Made by a program: the position numbers and the translations under genes
Notes under the pieces: model-generated
Seen by the model: the letters and a program-made list of their open reading frames with translations, nothing else
Told to the model about the DNA's origin: nothing
Databases searched by the model: none
In this document: positions 50,057-58,343 of the stretch, piece after piece
Layout of the letters: each line of letters opens with the position of its first letter
Numbering within the stretch: the stretch's first letter is position 1
From: CALABS01 sp050260775
GTDB taxonomy: Bacteria; Pseudomonadota; Alphaproteobacteria; Rhodospirillales; Magnetospirillaceae
Direction of reading: 5' to 3'
DNA: 64,000 nucleotides
Assembly: GCA_050260775.1 (NCBI GenBank)
Contig: JBLNCP010000036.1
Coordinates: 141,647-205,646 of the forward strand

Positions 50057-50980
50057 TTAAACCAGTCCTGCGAGCTTGCCGGCCAGCCAGCGGCCGACCT
50101 TTGCCGCCCCCTCGGGCGCGAGCCTGACGGGGTCGGCGAAATCTGCGGGCTCCAGCACCAACTCATGGGCGAGATCGAGGCAGAGCAATCCGCGCTCGCG
50201 ACAGACCGACAAGGTGGCGGCGTCGATGCGCGCCAGCCGGCGCCGTTGTTCCGGCGGCACCTCGCCTACCGCCTGGGTGACGAAGATCGGCACCGCGCCC
50301 CAGGCATGGATCAGATCGCCCATCTCGGCCAGGCGCTCCATATAGCCGTCCGGGGAATCGGCGCGGAATTCCGGGGAGGCCGGCTTCGGCGCGAGGGCGG
50401 CGGGCCGGCCGGCGAGCAGACGCAGCAGGCCGCTCTTCTCGGGAAGGGTGCGGGGACGCAGCGGCTGGGCGGCCGGATCCTCGGCGAGGTCGTCGGCACC
50501 TGCGAGCACGATCACGAACCGGGGCTTCAGGCCCGGCACGTTGGGGAGCCAATCGCTGAGGGCGCGGCGGTGCCCGACGCTGCCCAGGCCGTCGATGCCG
50601 GCATTGGCAACCACCACCGGCCGGCCATCCGCGGCCAGTGCGCGCGCCATCTCGGCCTGCCAGGTGAGGTCCTCGGGCAGCCAACCCTGGGCGGTGGCTG
50701 CTCCACCAAGGGTGATGATCGTGACAGCGGCGGGCGTGACAGTGGTGGAATCGCCCGCCGATCGGCGCATTCCCCAGTGATCGCGCGCCAGCGTGAAGGT
50801 CCCGGCGCCGGGATAGAGCCCCTCGGCCCGGACGGTGATCGTGATGTCGCGGGGGAGCGTGAAGCGGTCGAGGGGATCGCGGGCCAGCCACGAGCCCCAC
50901 AGCAATTCGACGGCGACGACGACCGCCGCCAGGAGGACCAGGTTGAAGGCGGCGATCTTGAACATCAGACGCATCAGCAT
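50057..50980 (-). CDS. Membrane-anchored SGNH-hydrolase-like protein lacking catalytic Ser and His
   Basis: 307-residue protein with one N-terminal helix (about 6-28) and a periplasmic SGNH/GDSL-like fold. The block I position reads ITLGGAATAQ where active relatives have GDS or GGST, block III reads LAGADDL, and block V reads DPVRLAPEG where the catalytic His (DxxH) is expected, so both nucleophile and His are replaced. It may therefore be a non-catalytic binding protein. Start at 50980 chosen; ATGs at 50974 and 50965 are alternatives. It is upstream of hisG in the same direction, 46 bases away. Confidence 0.6.
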   Translation of the reverse strand: MLMRLMFKIAAFNLVLLAAVVVAVELLWGSWLARDPLDRFTLPRDITITVRAEGLYPGAGTFTLARDHWGMRRSAGDSTTVTPAAVTIITLGGAATAQGWLPEDLTWQAEMARALAADGRPVVVANAGIDGLGSVGHRRALSDWLPNVPGLKPRFVIVLAGADDLAEDPAAQPLRPRTLPEKSGLLRLLAGRPAALAPKPASPEFRADSPDGYMERLAEMGDLIHAWGAVPIFVTQAVGEVPPEQRRRLARIDAATLSVCRERGLLCLDLAHELVLEPADFADPVRLAPEGAAKVGRWLAGKLAGLV

Positions 50981-51067
50981 GGCGGGCTTATAGCCGACCG
51001 GCGCCGCCGTTACCATCCGTTACCGAATGCCCGGTGCCTTGCCGCGCCCAGCCGCTATACTGGACCC

Positions 51068-51799
51068 ATGGAAACCAGTCCGCTCATCCTGGTGGTCGAC
51101 GACGATCGCGAGATCCGCGATCTGCTGGCGCGCTTTCTGGACAAGCACGGAATCCGTGTGGTCACCGCCAAGGATGCCGCCGAGGCCGAGAGGCGCCTGG
51201 GCGAGCGCGCCGTCGATCTGATGGTGCTCGACCTGATGATGCCGGGCGAAGACGGCCTGGCCTTCACCCGGCGCCTGCGCGCGCAGGGCGGAGGGCTGCC
51301 GATCATCATGCTGACCGCCATGGGCGAGGATGCCGACCGCATCGTCGGCCTGGAAATCGGCGCCGACGACTATCTGCCCAAGCCCTTCAATCCCAGGGAG
51401 TTGCTGGCCCGCATCAAGGCGGTGCTCAGGCGCAGCCCGCCCGGCGCCAGCTCGCCGGTCCCCGATGCCCACGGAAGCGGCACCCGCGCCGCCTTCGCCG
51501 GCTGGGTCCTCGATTTGTCACGCCGCGACCTGGTCAGCAGCGAGGGAGTCACCGTGTCGCTGTCCGCCGGTGAATTCGACCTGTTGCGCGTCTTCGTCGA
51601 CCATCCCCGCCGCGTGCTGTCGCGCGACCAGCTGCTCGACCTTGCCCGCGGCCGCGACGCCATCCCCTTCGACCGCTCCATCGACATCCAGGTGAGCCGG
51701 CTGCGGCGCAAGCTGGGGGATGACGCCAAGGACCCGCAGCTGATCAAGACGGTGCGCGGCGGCGGTTACCTGTTCACCCCCGAGGTGATGCACTCATGA
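51068..51799 (+). CDS. OmpR-family response regulator
   Basis: 243-residue regulator: receiver (LVVDDDREIRDLL, Asp in LMVLDLMMPGEDG, Lys in YLPKPFNPREL) and winged-helix output (LSAGEFDLLRVFVDHPRRVLSRDQL; IDIQVSRLRRKLGD). Very close to the OmpR/RisA type. ATGA overlap with the kinase gene makes it a coupled pair. It is divergent from the SGNH-like gene. Confidence 0.95.
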   Translation: METSPLILVVDDDREIRDLLARFLDKHGIRVVTAKDAAEAERRLGERAVDLMVLDLMMPGEDGLAFTRRLRAQGGGLPIIMLTAMGEDADRIVGLEIGADDYLPKPFNPRELLARIKAVLRRSPPGASSPVPDAHGSGTRAAFAGWVLDLSRRDLVSSEGVTVSLSAGEFDLLRVFVDHPRRVLSRDQLLDLARGRDAIPFDRSIDIQVSRLRRKLGDDAKDPQLIKTVRGGGYLFTPEVMHS

Positions 51800-53232
51800 G
51801 CAGGCCGGGGCTCCCACGGCGATGGCTTCCCGATTCCATCCTGGCGCGGACGGCGGTCGTCCTGGTCGCCGCGGTGGCGGTGTCGCTGGCCGTGGCGGTC
51901 ACCATCTTCTCGGGCCACCGCCACGAGGCCCTGGCGGCCCTCGGCGGGCGCAACGCCGCCGAGCGGGTGGCCGCGCTGGTCGCCCTGGTGGAGGAAACCC
52001 CGGCGGTCTCCCGGCGGGCGGTGCTCCACAGCATGGACACCCCAGGCTTCCGCGCGGGTTGGGGCGGCGAGCCCATCGCCGCCGGGGACGACCAGAGCCT
52101 GACCGCCAACTGGGTAGCGAGCACGCTGCAGGCGACGCTGGCCGGCCGCCGGGTGCTGGTCTCGACCGGGACCGGACCACTCGGCCCCGGCGCCGGCCTC
52201 GGCATGGGACCAGGAGGGGGACTGGGCGGAGGTCAGGGCCGCATGATGCACGGCGGTCCCGCCGGGGCGGGTCCACGGGTCCTGCGGATCTCGGTCTCCT
52301 TGAATGACGGTTCGTGGCTCAACGTGGTCGCCCCGATCGATCCCGCCGGCGATTCGCTGTGGATGCGGCCGCGCTTCCTGCTGCCGCTGCTGGGGGCGCT
52401 GATCGTGGTCACGCTGGCGGCCCTTTGGGCGGTGCGGCGCGCCACCCGCCCCTTCGACACCTTCACCGCCGCCGCCGAGCGCCTCGGCGTCGAGATCGGC
52501 GCCCCGCCGCTTTCCGAGGATGGCCCCCGCGAGGTGCGGCGGGCAGCGCACGCCTTCAATGTCATGCAAGCGCGCATCCGCCGCTTCGTCGACGACCGCA
52601 CCCAGATGCTGGCTGCCATCAGCCACGACCTACGCACCCCGATCACCCGCCTGAAGCTGAGGGCCGAATTCGTCGAGGACGAGCACGAACGCTCTCGCAT
52701 GCTGGCCGATCTGGATGAAATGGAGCGGATGATCGCGTCCACGCTGGCCTTCGCACGCGACGACGCCCGCCGCGAGGAGCGATGCCGCCTCGACATCGCG
52801 GCCCTGACGCAAGGATTGGTGGACGATGCCGCCGCCGCCGGCGTCGAGGCCCGCTATGCCGGGCCCGACAGCCTGGTGGCGGCGGCGCGCCCCATGGCGC
52901 TCAAGCGGGCCCTGGCGAACCTGATCGACAACGCCGTCAAGTACGGCCATCGGGCGGACGTCTCTCTGGCGCGGGTGAAGGACGACATCGTCATCACCAT
53001 CGCCGACGACGGCCCGGGGATCCCGCCTGAGGATCGCGAGCGGGTGTTCGCCCCCTTCGTTCGCCTGGAAGCCAGTCGCAATCGGGATACCGGCGGCACC
53101 GGGCTCGGATTGGCGGTCGCCCGCGCCGCCATCCGCGCCCACGGCGGCGACATCCGCCTGGAGGAGCGACCTGCCGGTGGGTTGGAGGTCACGCTCACCC
53201 TGCCGATCCCCGGCGAGAGCATCCGCAAATAG
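51796..53232 (+). CDS. EnvZ-like sensor histidine kinase
   Basis: 478-residue kinase and partner of the OmpR-type regulator before it. Helices at about 17-37 and 195-217 bound a periplasmic region that carries a Gly-rich loop (GLGMGPGGGLGGGQG, about 135-150). HAMP is at 218-270, HisKA has His277 in AISHDLRTPITRL, and HATPase_c shows NLIDNAVKYGH, DDGPGIP and GTGLGLAVARAAI. The Gly-rich periplasmic insert is unusual for EnvZ relatives. The stimulus cannot be inferred. Confidence 0.94.
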   Translation: MSRPGLPRRWLPDSILARTAVVLVAAVAVSLAVAVTIFSGHRHEALAALGGRNAAERVAALVALVEETPAVSRRAVLHSMDTPGFRAGWGGEPIAAGDDQSLTANWVASTLQATLAGRRVLVSTGTGPLGPGAGLGMGPGGGLGGGQGRMMHGGPAGAGPRVLRISVSLNDGSWLNVVAPIDPAGDSLWMRPRFLLPLLGALIVVTLAALWAVRRATRPFDTFTAAAERLGVEIGAPPLSEDGPREVRRAAHAFNVMQARIRRFVDDRTQMLAAISHDLRTPITRLKLRAEFVEDEHERSRMLADLDEMERMIASTLAFARDDARREERCRLDIAALTQGLVDDAAAAGVEARYAGPDSLVAAARPMALKRALANLIDNAVKYGHRADVSLARVKDDIVITIADDGPGIPPEDRERVFAPFVRLEASRNRDTGGTGLGLAVARAAIRAHGGDIRLEERPAGGLEVTLTLPIPGESIRK

Positions 53233-53368
53233 AAATAAATTCAATTAAACCTTTGTGCGCATTGCCTGTTACTGCGCACAACCGCTCTTTTATTTTTTCT
53301 AGACGGCGCAGATGGCCTGTGACATTGTTGCGGCCGGGGGAGAGCATCGCACGGAGTGTGTGCGGGTC

Positions 53369-53860
53369 ATGCGAGGCGTCATCGCCGGTGCAATCGCGGT
53401 ATTCGTCACCGCGACCTCCCATCTTGCCGCCGCCCCGGTCGCGGGACAGCCCACCACCGGGAGCAAGCCGCTGGTGGCGGCCTCCCTGCCCACGGGGTCC
53501 GAGACCGGGCAGGTGCGGATCAACGTCTCGATCATCAGCTATCCCGGCGTTCCCGAACGCAGCTCGTGCCGCCTGAAGTTCCGGGCCGTCAACGAGAGCG
53601 GGAACCGGGTGGCGGTTTCGACCCTGCTCAAGACCTTCGACACCTACAAATCCGACCTCAACAGCTGGCTGGTTCCCACCGGCGACATGGCCCCGGGCCA
53701 GGCGGTCGAACGCATCTACTCGTGCAAGTCGGCGTCGTTCATCACCCTCGACAAGAAGTCGGACTATGGCTGGCCGGTGACGTGCCGAGTCGACGGCGAA
53801 GCCGTGTCGCCGTGCCCCGTTTCGCTCAAGGTCGACTTCAACTTGCCGGAACTGAAGTAG
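53369..53860 (+). CDS. Secreted hypothetical protein with four cysteines
   Basis: 163-residue exported protein: signal peptide (GVIAGAIAVFVTATSHLAAA) and a beta-rich mature domain with four Cys (in SSCRLKF, YSCKSAS, VTCRVDG, SPCPVS) likely forming two disulfides. I recognise no family. No strong ribosome site precedes the ATG at 53369; GTG codons lie just upstream. Its stop is 1 base from the stop of the small converging membrane-protein gene. Confidence 0.6.
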   Translation: MRGVIAGAIAVFVTATSHLAAAPVAGQPTTGSKPLVAASLPTGSETGQVRINVSIISYPGVPERSSCRLKFRAVNESGNRVAVSTLLKTFDTYKSDLNSWLVPTGDMAPGQAVERIYSCKSASFITLDKKSDYGWPVTCRVDGEAVSPCPVSLKVDFNLPELK

Positions 53861-53861
53861 G

Positions 53862-54077
53862 CTAGGACAGCGTAAAATAAGCCCACAAAGCCAGGGACGG
53901 CAGGACCGCGACAAGGATCAGCACGGTCACCGCGGCTTCGACAAGCCGCCAGAAGCGCGCCTCCGCTTCCCGTTGCAGCTTGGCCAGATACCAATCCCGG
54001 ACAAAGGCGCGATCCTCCTCCGGAAAGGCAGATGCAAAGCTTTCGGCTTGCTGCTCGAGCGTGTACGGCACACCCAT
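53862..54077 (-). CDS. Small single-helix membrane protein
   Basis: 71-residue protein: an acidic/aromatic N-terminal helix (SFASAFPEEDRAFVRDWYLAKL) and one C-terminal membrane segment (AAVTVLILVAVLPSLALWAYF). Unknown function. The start at 54077 is preferred over a longer frame because of GAAAGAGACGG before it and loss of protein-like composition upstream. Confidence 0.55.
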   Translation of the reverse strand: MGVPYTLEQQAESFASAFPEEDRAFVRDWYLAKLQREAEARFWRLVEAAVTVLILVAVLPSLALWAYFTLS

Positions 54078-54185
54078 AACCGTCTCTTTCAAATAAAACA
54101 AGCCCACACGCAAGAAATTATAGCACCGCGATAGTGGCGTCAATGAAGCGCACCGAGGGCAATATTGTGACTTTTTTGCGAGATT

Positions 54186-54195
54186 TTGTATACAA
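54186..54195. promoter_or_regulatory. Palindrome TTGTATACAA
   Basis: A perfect 10-base palindrome 43 bases before a second element, TTACAA-TCG-TTGTAA, that shares the TTGTA half-site and overlaps the -35 box of the MEDS kinase promoter. The two may be paired operators. Confidence 0.45.
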
Positions 54196-54237
54196 GGCGC
54201 CCCCGCAGGGATCGCGGAGCGATGCTCGCGGCATTTG

Positions 54238-54266
54238 TTTACAATCGTTGTAACTCCCTCTATAGT
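54238..54266 (+). promoter_or_regulatory. Sigma-70 promoter with overlapping operator
   Basis: -35 TTTACA (54238-54243) and -10 TATAGT (54261-54266) are 17 bases apart, each 5 of 6 to consensus, giving a leader of about 45 bases to the ATG at 54319. The inverted repeat TTACAA-TCG-TTGTAA (54239-54253) covers the -35 box, so a bound protein there would repress. Confidence 0.65.
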
Positions 54267-54318
54267 AGCCATGTGACCAGCTCAGGCCAGCAAGGATGAA
54301 CGTTTGCAAGAGGGTGCC

Positions 54319-55554
54319 ATGACCACCGCCCCGCCTTATGTGAACCTCGGCGCCGCCGGCCCGGTAATGGGGGCCCATTACTGCCACTTCTTCGAAGACC
54401 AGGCCGACCTTGCCGAGGCGGTCCTGCCCTTCATCGCCGCAGGCCTGGCCAACAACGAACGCTGCCTGTGGGTCACGGCCGCCCCGCTGCCCCGCGATGA
54501 GGCGACCCGGGCCCTCGCCGCGGTTGCCCCCGACCTCGACCGGCGCATGGCCCGCGGCCAGATCGAGATCCTCGACCATTCCGATTGGTACCTCGCTGCC
54601 GGAGGGTTCGATGCCGGCCGCGTGATCGAGGCGTGGTTGGCGATGGAGCGCGATGCGCTGGCGGCCGGCTATGCGGGGATCCGCATCACCGGCAACACCT
54701 TCTGGCTGGAAACCCCCCAGGATTTCGCCAGCTTCAGCCATTATGAAAAGGTCCTGAATGAGCGCCTTGGCGGCCGCCGCATCACCTGCCTGTGCAGCTA
54801 TCCCATTTCCCGCTGCGACGGCCCCACCCTCCTCGAAGTCATCCGCAACCACGACTTCGCCATGGTGCGCCGCAAAGGCGATTGGGAGATCGTGGAGAGC
54901 GCGTCGCTCAAGGAGTCCAAGACGGAACTGACCGCGGCGCTGGAGCACAAGAACCGCCTGCTCACCGAGATCCACCACCGGGTCAAGAACAACCTGCAGA
55001 TCGTCAGCAGTCTGCTGATGCTGAAGGCGGACCGCTTCGGCGGCCCCCAGGCCGGCGAGGCGCTCGACGACGTCCTTCACCGCATCCAGGCCATGGCCCT
55101 GGTCCACGAATTGCTGTACCAGCAAGGCGATGCCAGTTGCCTCTGCTTCGGGCAGTACCTGCGCCGCCTGGCCGAGGTCCTGTCCCAGGCCCTGGACATC
55201 GAACGGCGCTTCACCATCGAGGTCAGCGAGGCGCCCGACCTACCGCCCGTCGATCTCGACACCGCCATCCCCCTCGGCATCGCCGCCGCCGAGGCGATCA
55301 CCAATGCCTTGAAGCATGCTTTTCACGGGCGCCCGCGCGGCACCGTCCGCCTGGAGCTCGCGGTGGCGGACGGACACCTGCTGTTCACAGTCGCCGATGA
55401 CGGTAACGGCATGCCGACGACCGAGCCCTCACGGTCCCGCGTCGGCGCCGGCCTGACCCTCATCCGCGGCCTGGCCAACCAGGTCGGCGGTCAGGTCGAG
55501 ACCCGCAGCGGCGACGGTTTAGCCGTGCGCTTCTCGATTCCCCTGCCGCACTGA
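54319..55554 (+). CDS. MEDS-domain sensor histidine kinase (HisKA_2 type)
   Basis: 411-residue soluble kinase. Residues 10-190 form a MEDS sensory domain (GAHYCHFFEDQADLAEAVLPFIAAG, then RRITCLCSYPISRC), a fold known from DcmR and related small-molecule sensors. A short coiled linker leads to the HisKA_2 segment with His220 in EIHHRVKNNLQIVSSLL and a HATPase_c domain (EAITNALKHAF, DDGNGMP). AAGAGGGTGCC precedes the ATG. A strong promoter with operator lies upstream. No regulator is adjacent. Confidence 0.9.
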   Translation: MTTAPPYVNLGAAGPVMGAHYCHFFEDQADLAEAVLPFIAAGLANNERCLWVTAAPLPRDEATRALAAVAPDLDRRMARGQIEILDHSDWYLAAGGFDAGRVIEAWLAMERDALAAGYAGIRITGNTFWLETPQDFASFSHYEKVLNERLGGRRITCLCSYPISRCDGPTLLEVIRNHDFAMVRRKGDWEIVESASLKESKTELTAALEHKNRLLTEIHHRVKNNLQIVSSLLMLKADRFGGPQAGEALDDVLHRIQAMALVHELLYQQGDASCLCFGQYLRRLAEVLSQALDIERRFTIEVSEAPDLPPVDLDTAIPLGIAAAEAITNALKHAFHGRPRGTVRLELAVADGHLLFTVADDGNGMPTTEPSRSRVGAGLTLIRGLANQVGGQVETRSGDGLAVRFSIPLPH

Positions 55555-55583
55555 TCCCGCGCCGCGCACTGATCCCGCGCCGC
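55548..55583. repeat. 18-base tandem duplication over a stop codon
   Basis: GCACTGATCCCGCGCCGC is present twice in exact tandem (55548-55565, 55566-55583). The first copy includes the TGA of the MEDS kinase. Confidence 0.85.
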
Positions 55584-55598
55584 ACAGGCCCGGCCACT

Positions 55599-55619
55599 TG
55601 CGCCACCTTAGGTGGCGCA
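55599..55619. terminator. Hairpin after the MEDS kinase
   Basis: Perfect 9-bp stem TGCGCCACC / GGTGGCGCA with a TTA loop, 45 bases after the kinase stop. No T run follows, so termination is uncertain. Confidence 0.5.
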
Positions 55620-55789
55620 TCCGCCTCCCCGTGCGCCCATCGCACAGTATCGGGGACCGACCGTCCGTTAGCTAATGAGTATATCATAATGCATGAATAT
55701 GTAGTAGGGTGCACGCTGGTGAAACCCGCCGAGCAAATTTCAACCACGATGCGGGTACCCCCTGAACAGGGGCCAGAGGAGACGCTAAG

Positions 55790-57748
55790 ATGGCAAGGAA
55801 CGCCAGGGCCGCCCTAGCGCGATTGTTGTTGGCTGCATTTTTGCTACCCGCAGTCGCAGCAACCGCGCTCGCCGAGGGCAGCGACAACACTTCGGTATCG
55901 GTATCGACAGCCAAGCCCCCGCTCGCCAATCAGCGCTGCCTGCGCTGTCATGCCGATCAGGAAGAAAAAGTCAGCGTTCGGCCGGACGGCAGTCTCCACA
56001 ACATCTTCATCGACTCGCAGAAGCTCGACCACAGCGTCCATTCCAAGGTCGCCTGCGTCGGCTGCCATAGCGACGTGACCAAGCTGCCGCACAGCAAGCC
56101 CCTGGCCAAGAGCATCGGCTGCGTCGAATGCCACCGCGAGCAGTGGGACAAGGTCAAGACCTCGGCGGATCCCAAGGACCAGCGCCTCGGCGTGGTCATG
56201 GCGCAGATCGAGGATTACCTCCATTCGTCGCATGCCAAGCCCAACGCCAAGAACCAGGCCCGGGTCAACGCCGCCTGCCACGACTGCCACGACGCCCACG
56301 ACATCGGCGCCCCTGGCGCCGTGCAGCGGGCCGAGCACCGGCTGAAGAATCCCGAGGTCTGCGGCCGCTGCCACGAAAAGGAAAAGACCGACTATCTGGC
56401 GTCGGCCCACGGCAAGGCGCTGGTGGAGAAGAAGGACGAGAAGACCGCGGTCTGCTCGGACTGCCACACGCTGCACAAGATCGGCTCGCCCAAGTCCGAT
56501 CCGATGAAGCTGGCGATCACCGAGAATTGCGGCAACTGTCACAAGGACGCCCAGCGGACCTACCTCGCCTCGTACCACGGCCAGGTCACCCGGCTGGGCT
56601 ACACCAACACCGCCAAGTGCTTCGACTGCCACGGCGGCCACAAGATCCAGGGCGACAAGGATCCGACTTCGCAGATCCACGTCAACAACCGCCTGAAGAC
56701 GTGCGAGAGCTGCCACAAGGAGACGGGCCCCGGCTTCACCTCCTTCCTGCCGCACGGCGATCCCGACAACGCCGGCAAGTATCCCGGCCTGTTCGTTGCC
56801 AAGACCTTCATGCAGGCCCTGATCATCGGCGTGATGGCCTTCTTCTGGGCCCATGTCCTGCTGTGGCTGTACCGGGAGCTGATGGACCGCCGCAAAGGCA
56901 TCGGCCACTTCGAGAATCTCGAGCAACCCGAAACCGTCTATTTCCGCCGCTACAGCGCGACCTGGCGCTGGATCCACACCCTGTTCGCCATCGCCACCAT
57001 GGTGCTGGCGCTGACGGGCACCAGCCTGCTGTTCTCGCACACCGACTGGGCCAAGGCCGTGGTCGCCTTCATCGGCGGCCCCAAGGTCGAGGCCGTCGTC
57101 CACCGCACCTCGGCGGTGATCTGGATCACGATCTTCGTGTTCCACCTGGTGGTCGCCGGGGCCAACATCTGGCGCAAGCGCAAGACCTTCAAGTGGTTCG
57201 GCAGCACCTCGATGCTGCCCAACTGGAAGGACCTGCACGACGTGGTGAACATGTTCCGCTGGTTCTTCGGCCGCGGCCCGCGTCCCGAATTCGACCGCTG
57301 GACCTACTGGCAGAAGTTCGATTACTGGGCGCCGTTCTGGGGTGCCACGGTGATCGGCGTGTCGGGCCTGGTGATGTTCTTCCCCGGCAAGACCGCGCAG
57401 CTGCTGCCCGGTTGGGTGTTCAACATCGCCACGCTGGTCCATGCCGAGGAGGCGCTGCTGGCCACCGTGTTCCTGAACACCGTGCACTTCTTCAACGTGC
57501 ACTTCCGGCCCAGCCGCTTCCCCATGAGCACGACGATCTTCACCGGCGCCATCCCGCTGGAGGAGTTCAAGCACGACCACCGCGTCGAGTACGAGCGTCT
57601 GGTGGCCAGCGGCGAGCTGGAGAAGCATCTGGTCAAGCGCATCTCGCGCCGGGTCGACATGCTGTCCTCGTTCGTGGCCAGCGTGCTGATCGTCGCCGGC
57701 CTCACCCTGCTCACCCTGGTGCTCATCGGTCGCGCCACCCTGCATTGA
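55790..57748 (+). CDS. Nonaheme cytochrome c fused to a cytochrome b membrane domain
   Basis: 652-residue electron-transfer protein. After a signal peptide (cleavage near residue 28) come nine CXXCH motifs, starting at C50, C89, C111, C163, C191, C222, C247, C277 and C305. Between them, His-rich strings such as YLASAHGKA and YLASYHGQ look like distal heme ligands. From residue 338 there is a membrane helix and then a cytochrome b561/thiosulfate-reductase-b type domain of about four helices (WRWIHTLFAIATMVLALTG, HRTSAVIWITIFVFHLVV, and a late FLNTVHFFNVHF) with candidate heme b His. It would link a periplasmic heme wire to the quinone pool. GAGGAGACGCTAAG precedes the ATG. fccA starts 12 bases after it, so all three are one operon. 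Confidence 0.88.
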   Translation: MARNARAALARLLLAAFLLPAVAATALAEGSDNTSVSVSTAKPPLANQRCLRCHADQEEKVSVRPDGSLHNIFIDSQKLDHSVHSKVACVGCHSDVTKLPHSKPLAKSIGCVECHREQWDKVKTSADPKDQRLGVVMAQIEDYLHSSHAKPNAKNQARVNAACHDCHDAHDIGAPGAVQRAEHRLKNPEVCGRCHEKEKTDYLASAHGKALVEKKDEKTAVCSDCHTLHKIGSPKSDPMKLAITENCGNCHKDAQRTYLASYHGQVTRLGYTNTAKCFDCHGGHKIQGDKDPTSQIHVNNRLKTCESCHKETGPGFTSFLPHGDPDNAGKYPGLFVAKTFMQALIIGVMAFFWAHVLLWLYRELMDRRKGIGHFENLEQPETVYFRRYSATWRWIHTLFAIATMVLALTGTSLLFSHTDWAKAVVAFIGGPKVEAVVHRTSAVIWITIFVFHLVVAGANIWRKRKTFKWFGSTSMLPNWKDLHDVVNMFRWFFGRGPRPEFDRWTYWQKFDYWAPFWGATVIGVSGLVMFFPGKTAQLLPGWVFNIATLVHAEEALLATVFLNTVHFFNVHFRPSRFPMSTTIFTGAIPLEEFKHDHRVEYERLVASGELEKHLVKRISRRVDMLSSFVASVLIVAGLTLLTLVLIGRATLH

Positions 57749-57760
57749 CGGAGAGAAGCA

Positions 57761-58333
57761 ATGCGTAAGGTACTACTGGCCGTGGCGCTGACTGGATTGT
57801 GCAGCCCGGCGATTGCCCAGACGATGAACGTCGACGTCCTGGCGCGGACCTGCAACTCCTGCCACGGGGTTGACGGGGTCAGCGCCGGGGTCTCGATGCC
57901 CTCCATCGGCGGCCTGCCGCGGGAATACCTGCGGAAGGTGATGAAGCAGTGGAAGTACGGCCAGCGAAGCGGGATCACCATGCCCCGCATCGTCAAGGGC
58001 TTCAGCGACGACGAGATCGACGCCCTGGCCGCCTATTTCGCCAAGAAGGAGTGGGTGCCGAGCCCGCAGCAGGCGGCGGCGGACGTGCTGATGAAGGGCC
58101 AGGCGACGGTGCTGGACATCTGCACCGATTGCCACGGCGCCAAGGGCAACGACCCCGACATCGACGCGCCGCCCCTCAACGGGCAATGGGCGAAATACAT
58201 GGACCTCGAGGTGGAGAAATACCTCAGCTCCGATTTCAAGATGCCGCACCGCCGCATGAAGAAGGCGGTCGACGAGGCGAAGCCGGCCGAAGCCGCCGCT
58301 GCCGCCCGCTATTTCGGCGCCCAGAGCCGGTGA
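57761..58333 (+). CDS. fccA: Flavocytochrome c sulfide dehydrogenase, diheme cytochrome subunit
   Basis: 190-residue periplasmic diheme cytochrome c: signal peptide (LLAVALTGLCSPAIAQ), heme motifs CNSCH at 31-35 and CTDCH at 121-125, and axial Met in GITMPRI and FKMPHRR. The two halves are homologous cytochrome c domains. It should take electrons from the FAD subunit FccB, 10 bases downstream, and pass them on. It lies 12 bases after the nonaheme fusion. Confidence 0.9.
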   Translation: MRKVLLAVALTGLCSPAIAQTMNVDVLARTCNSCHGVDGVSAGVSMPSIGGLPREYLRKVMKQWKYGQRSGITMPRIVKGFSDDEIDALAAYFAKKEWVPSPQQAAADVLMKGQATVLDICTDCHGAKGNDPDIDAPPLNGQWAKYMDLEVEKYLSSDFKMPHRRMKKAVDEAKPAEAAAAARYFGAQSR

Positions 58334-58343
58334 GGGGGAGGCC

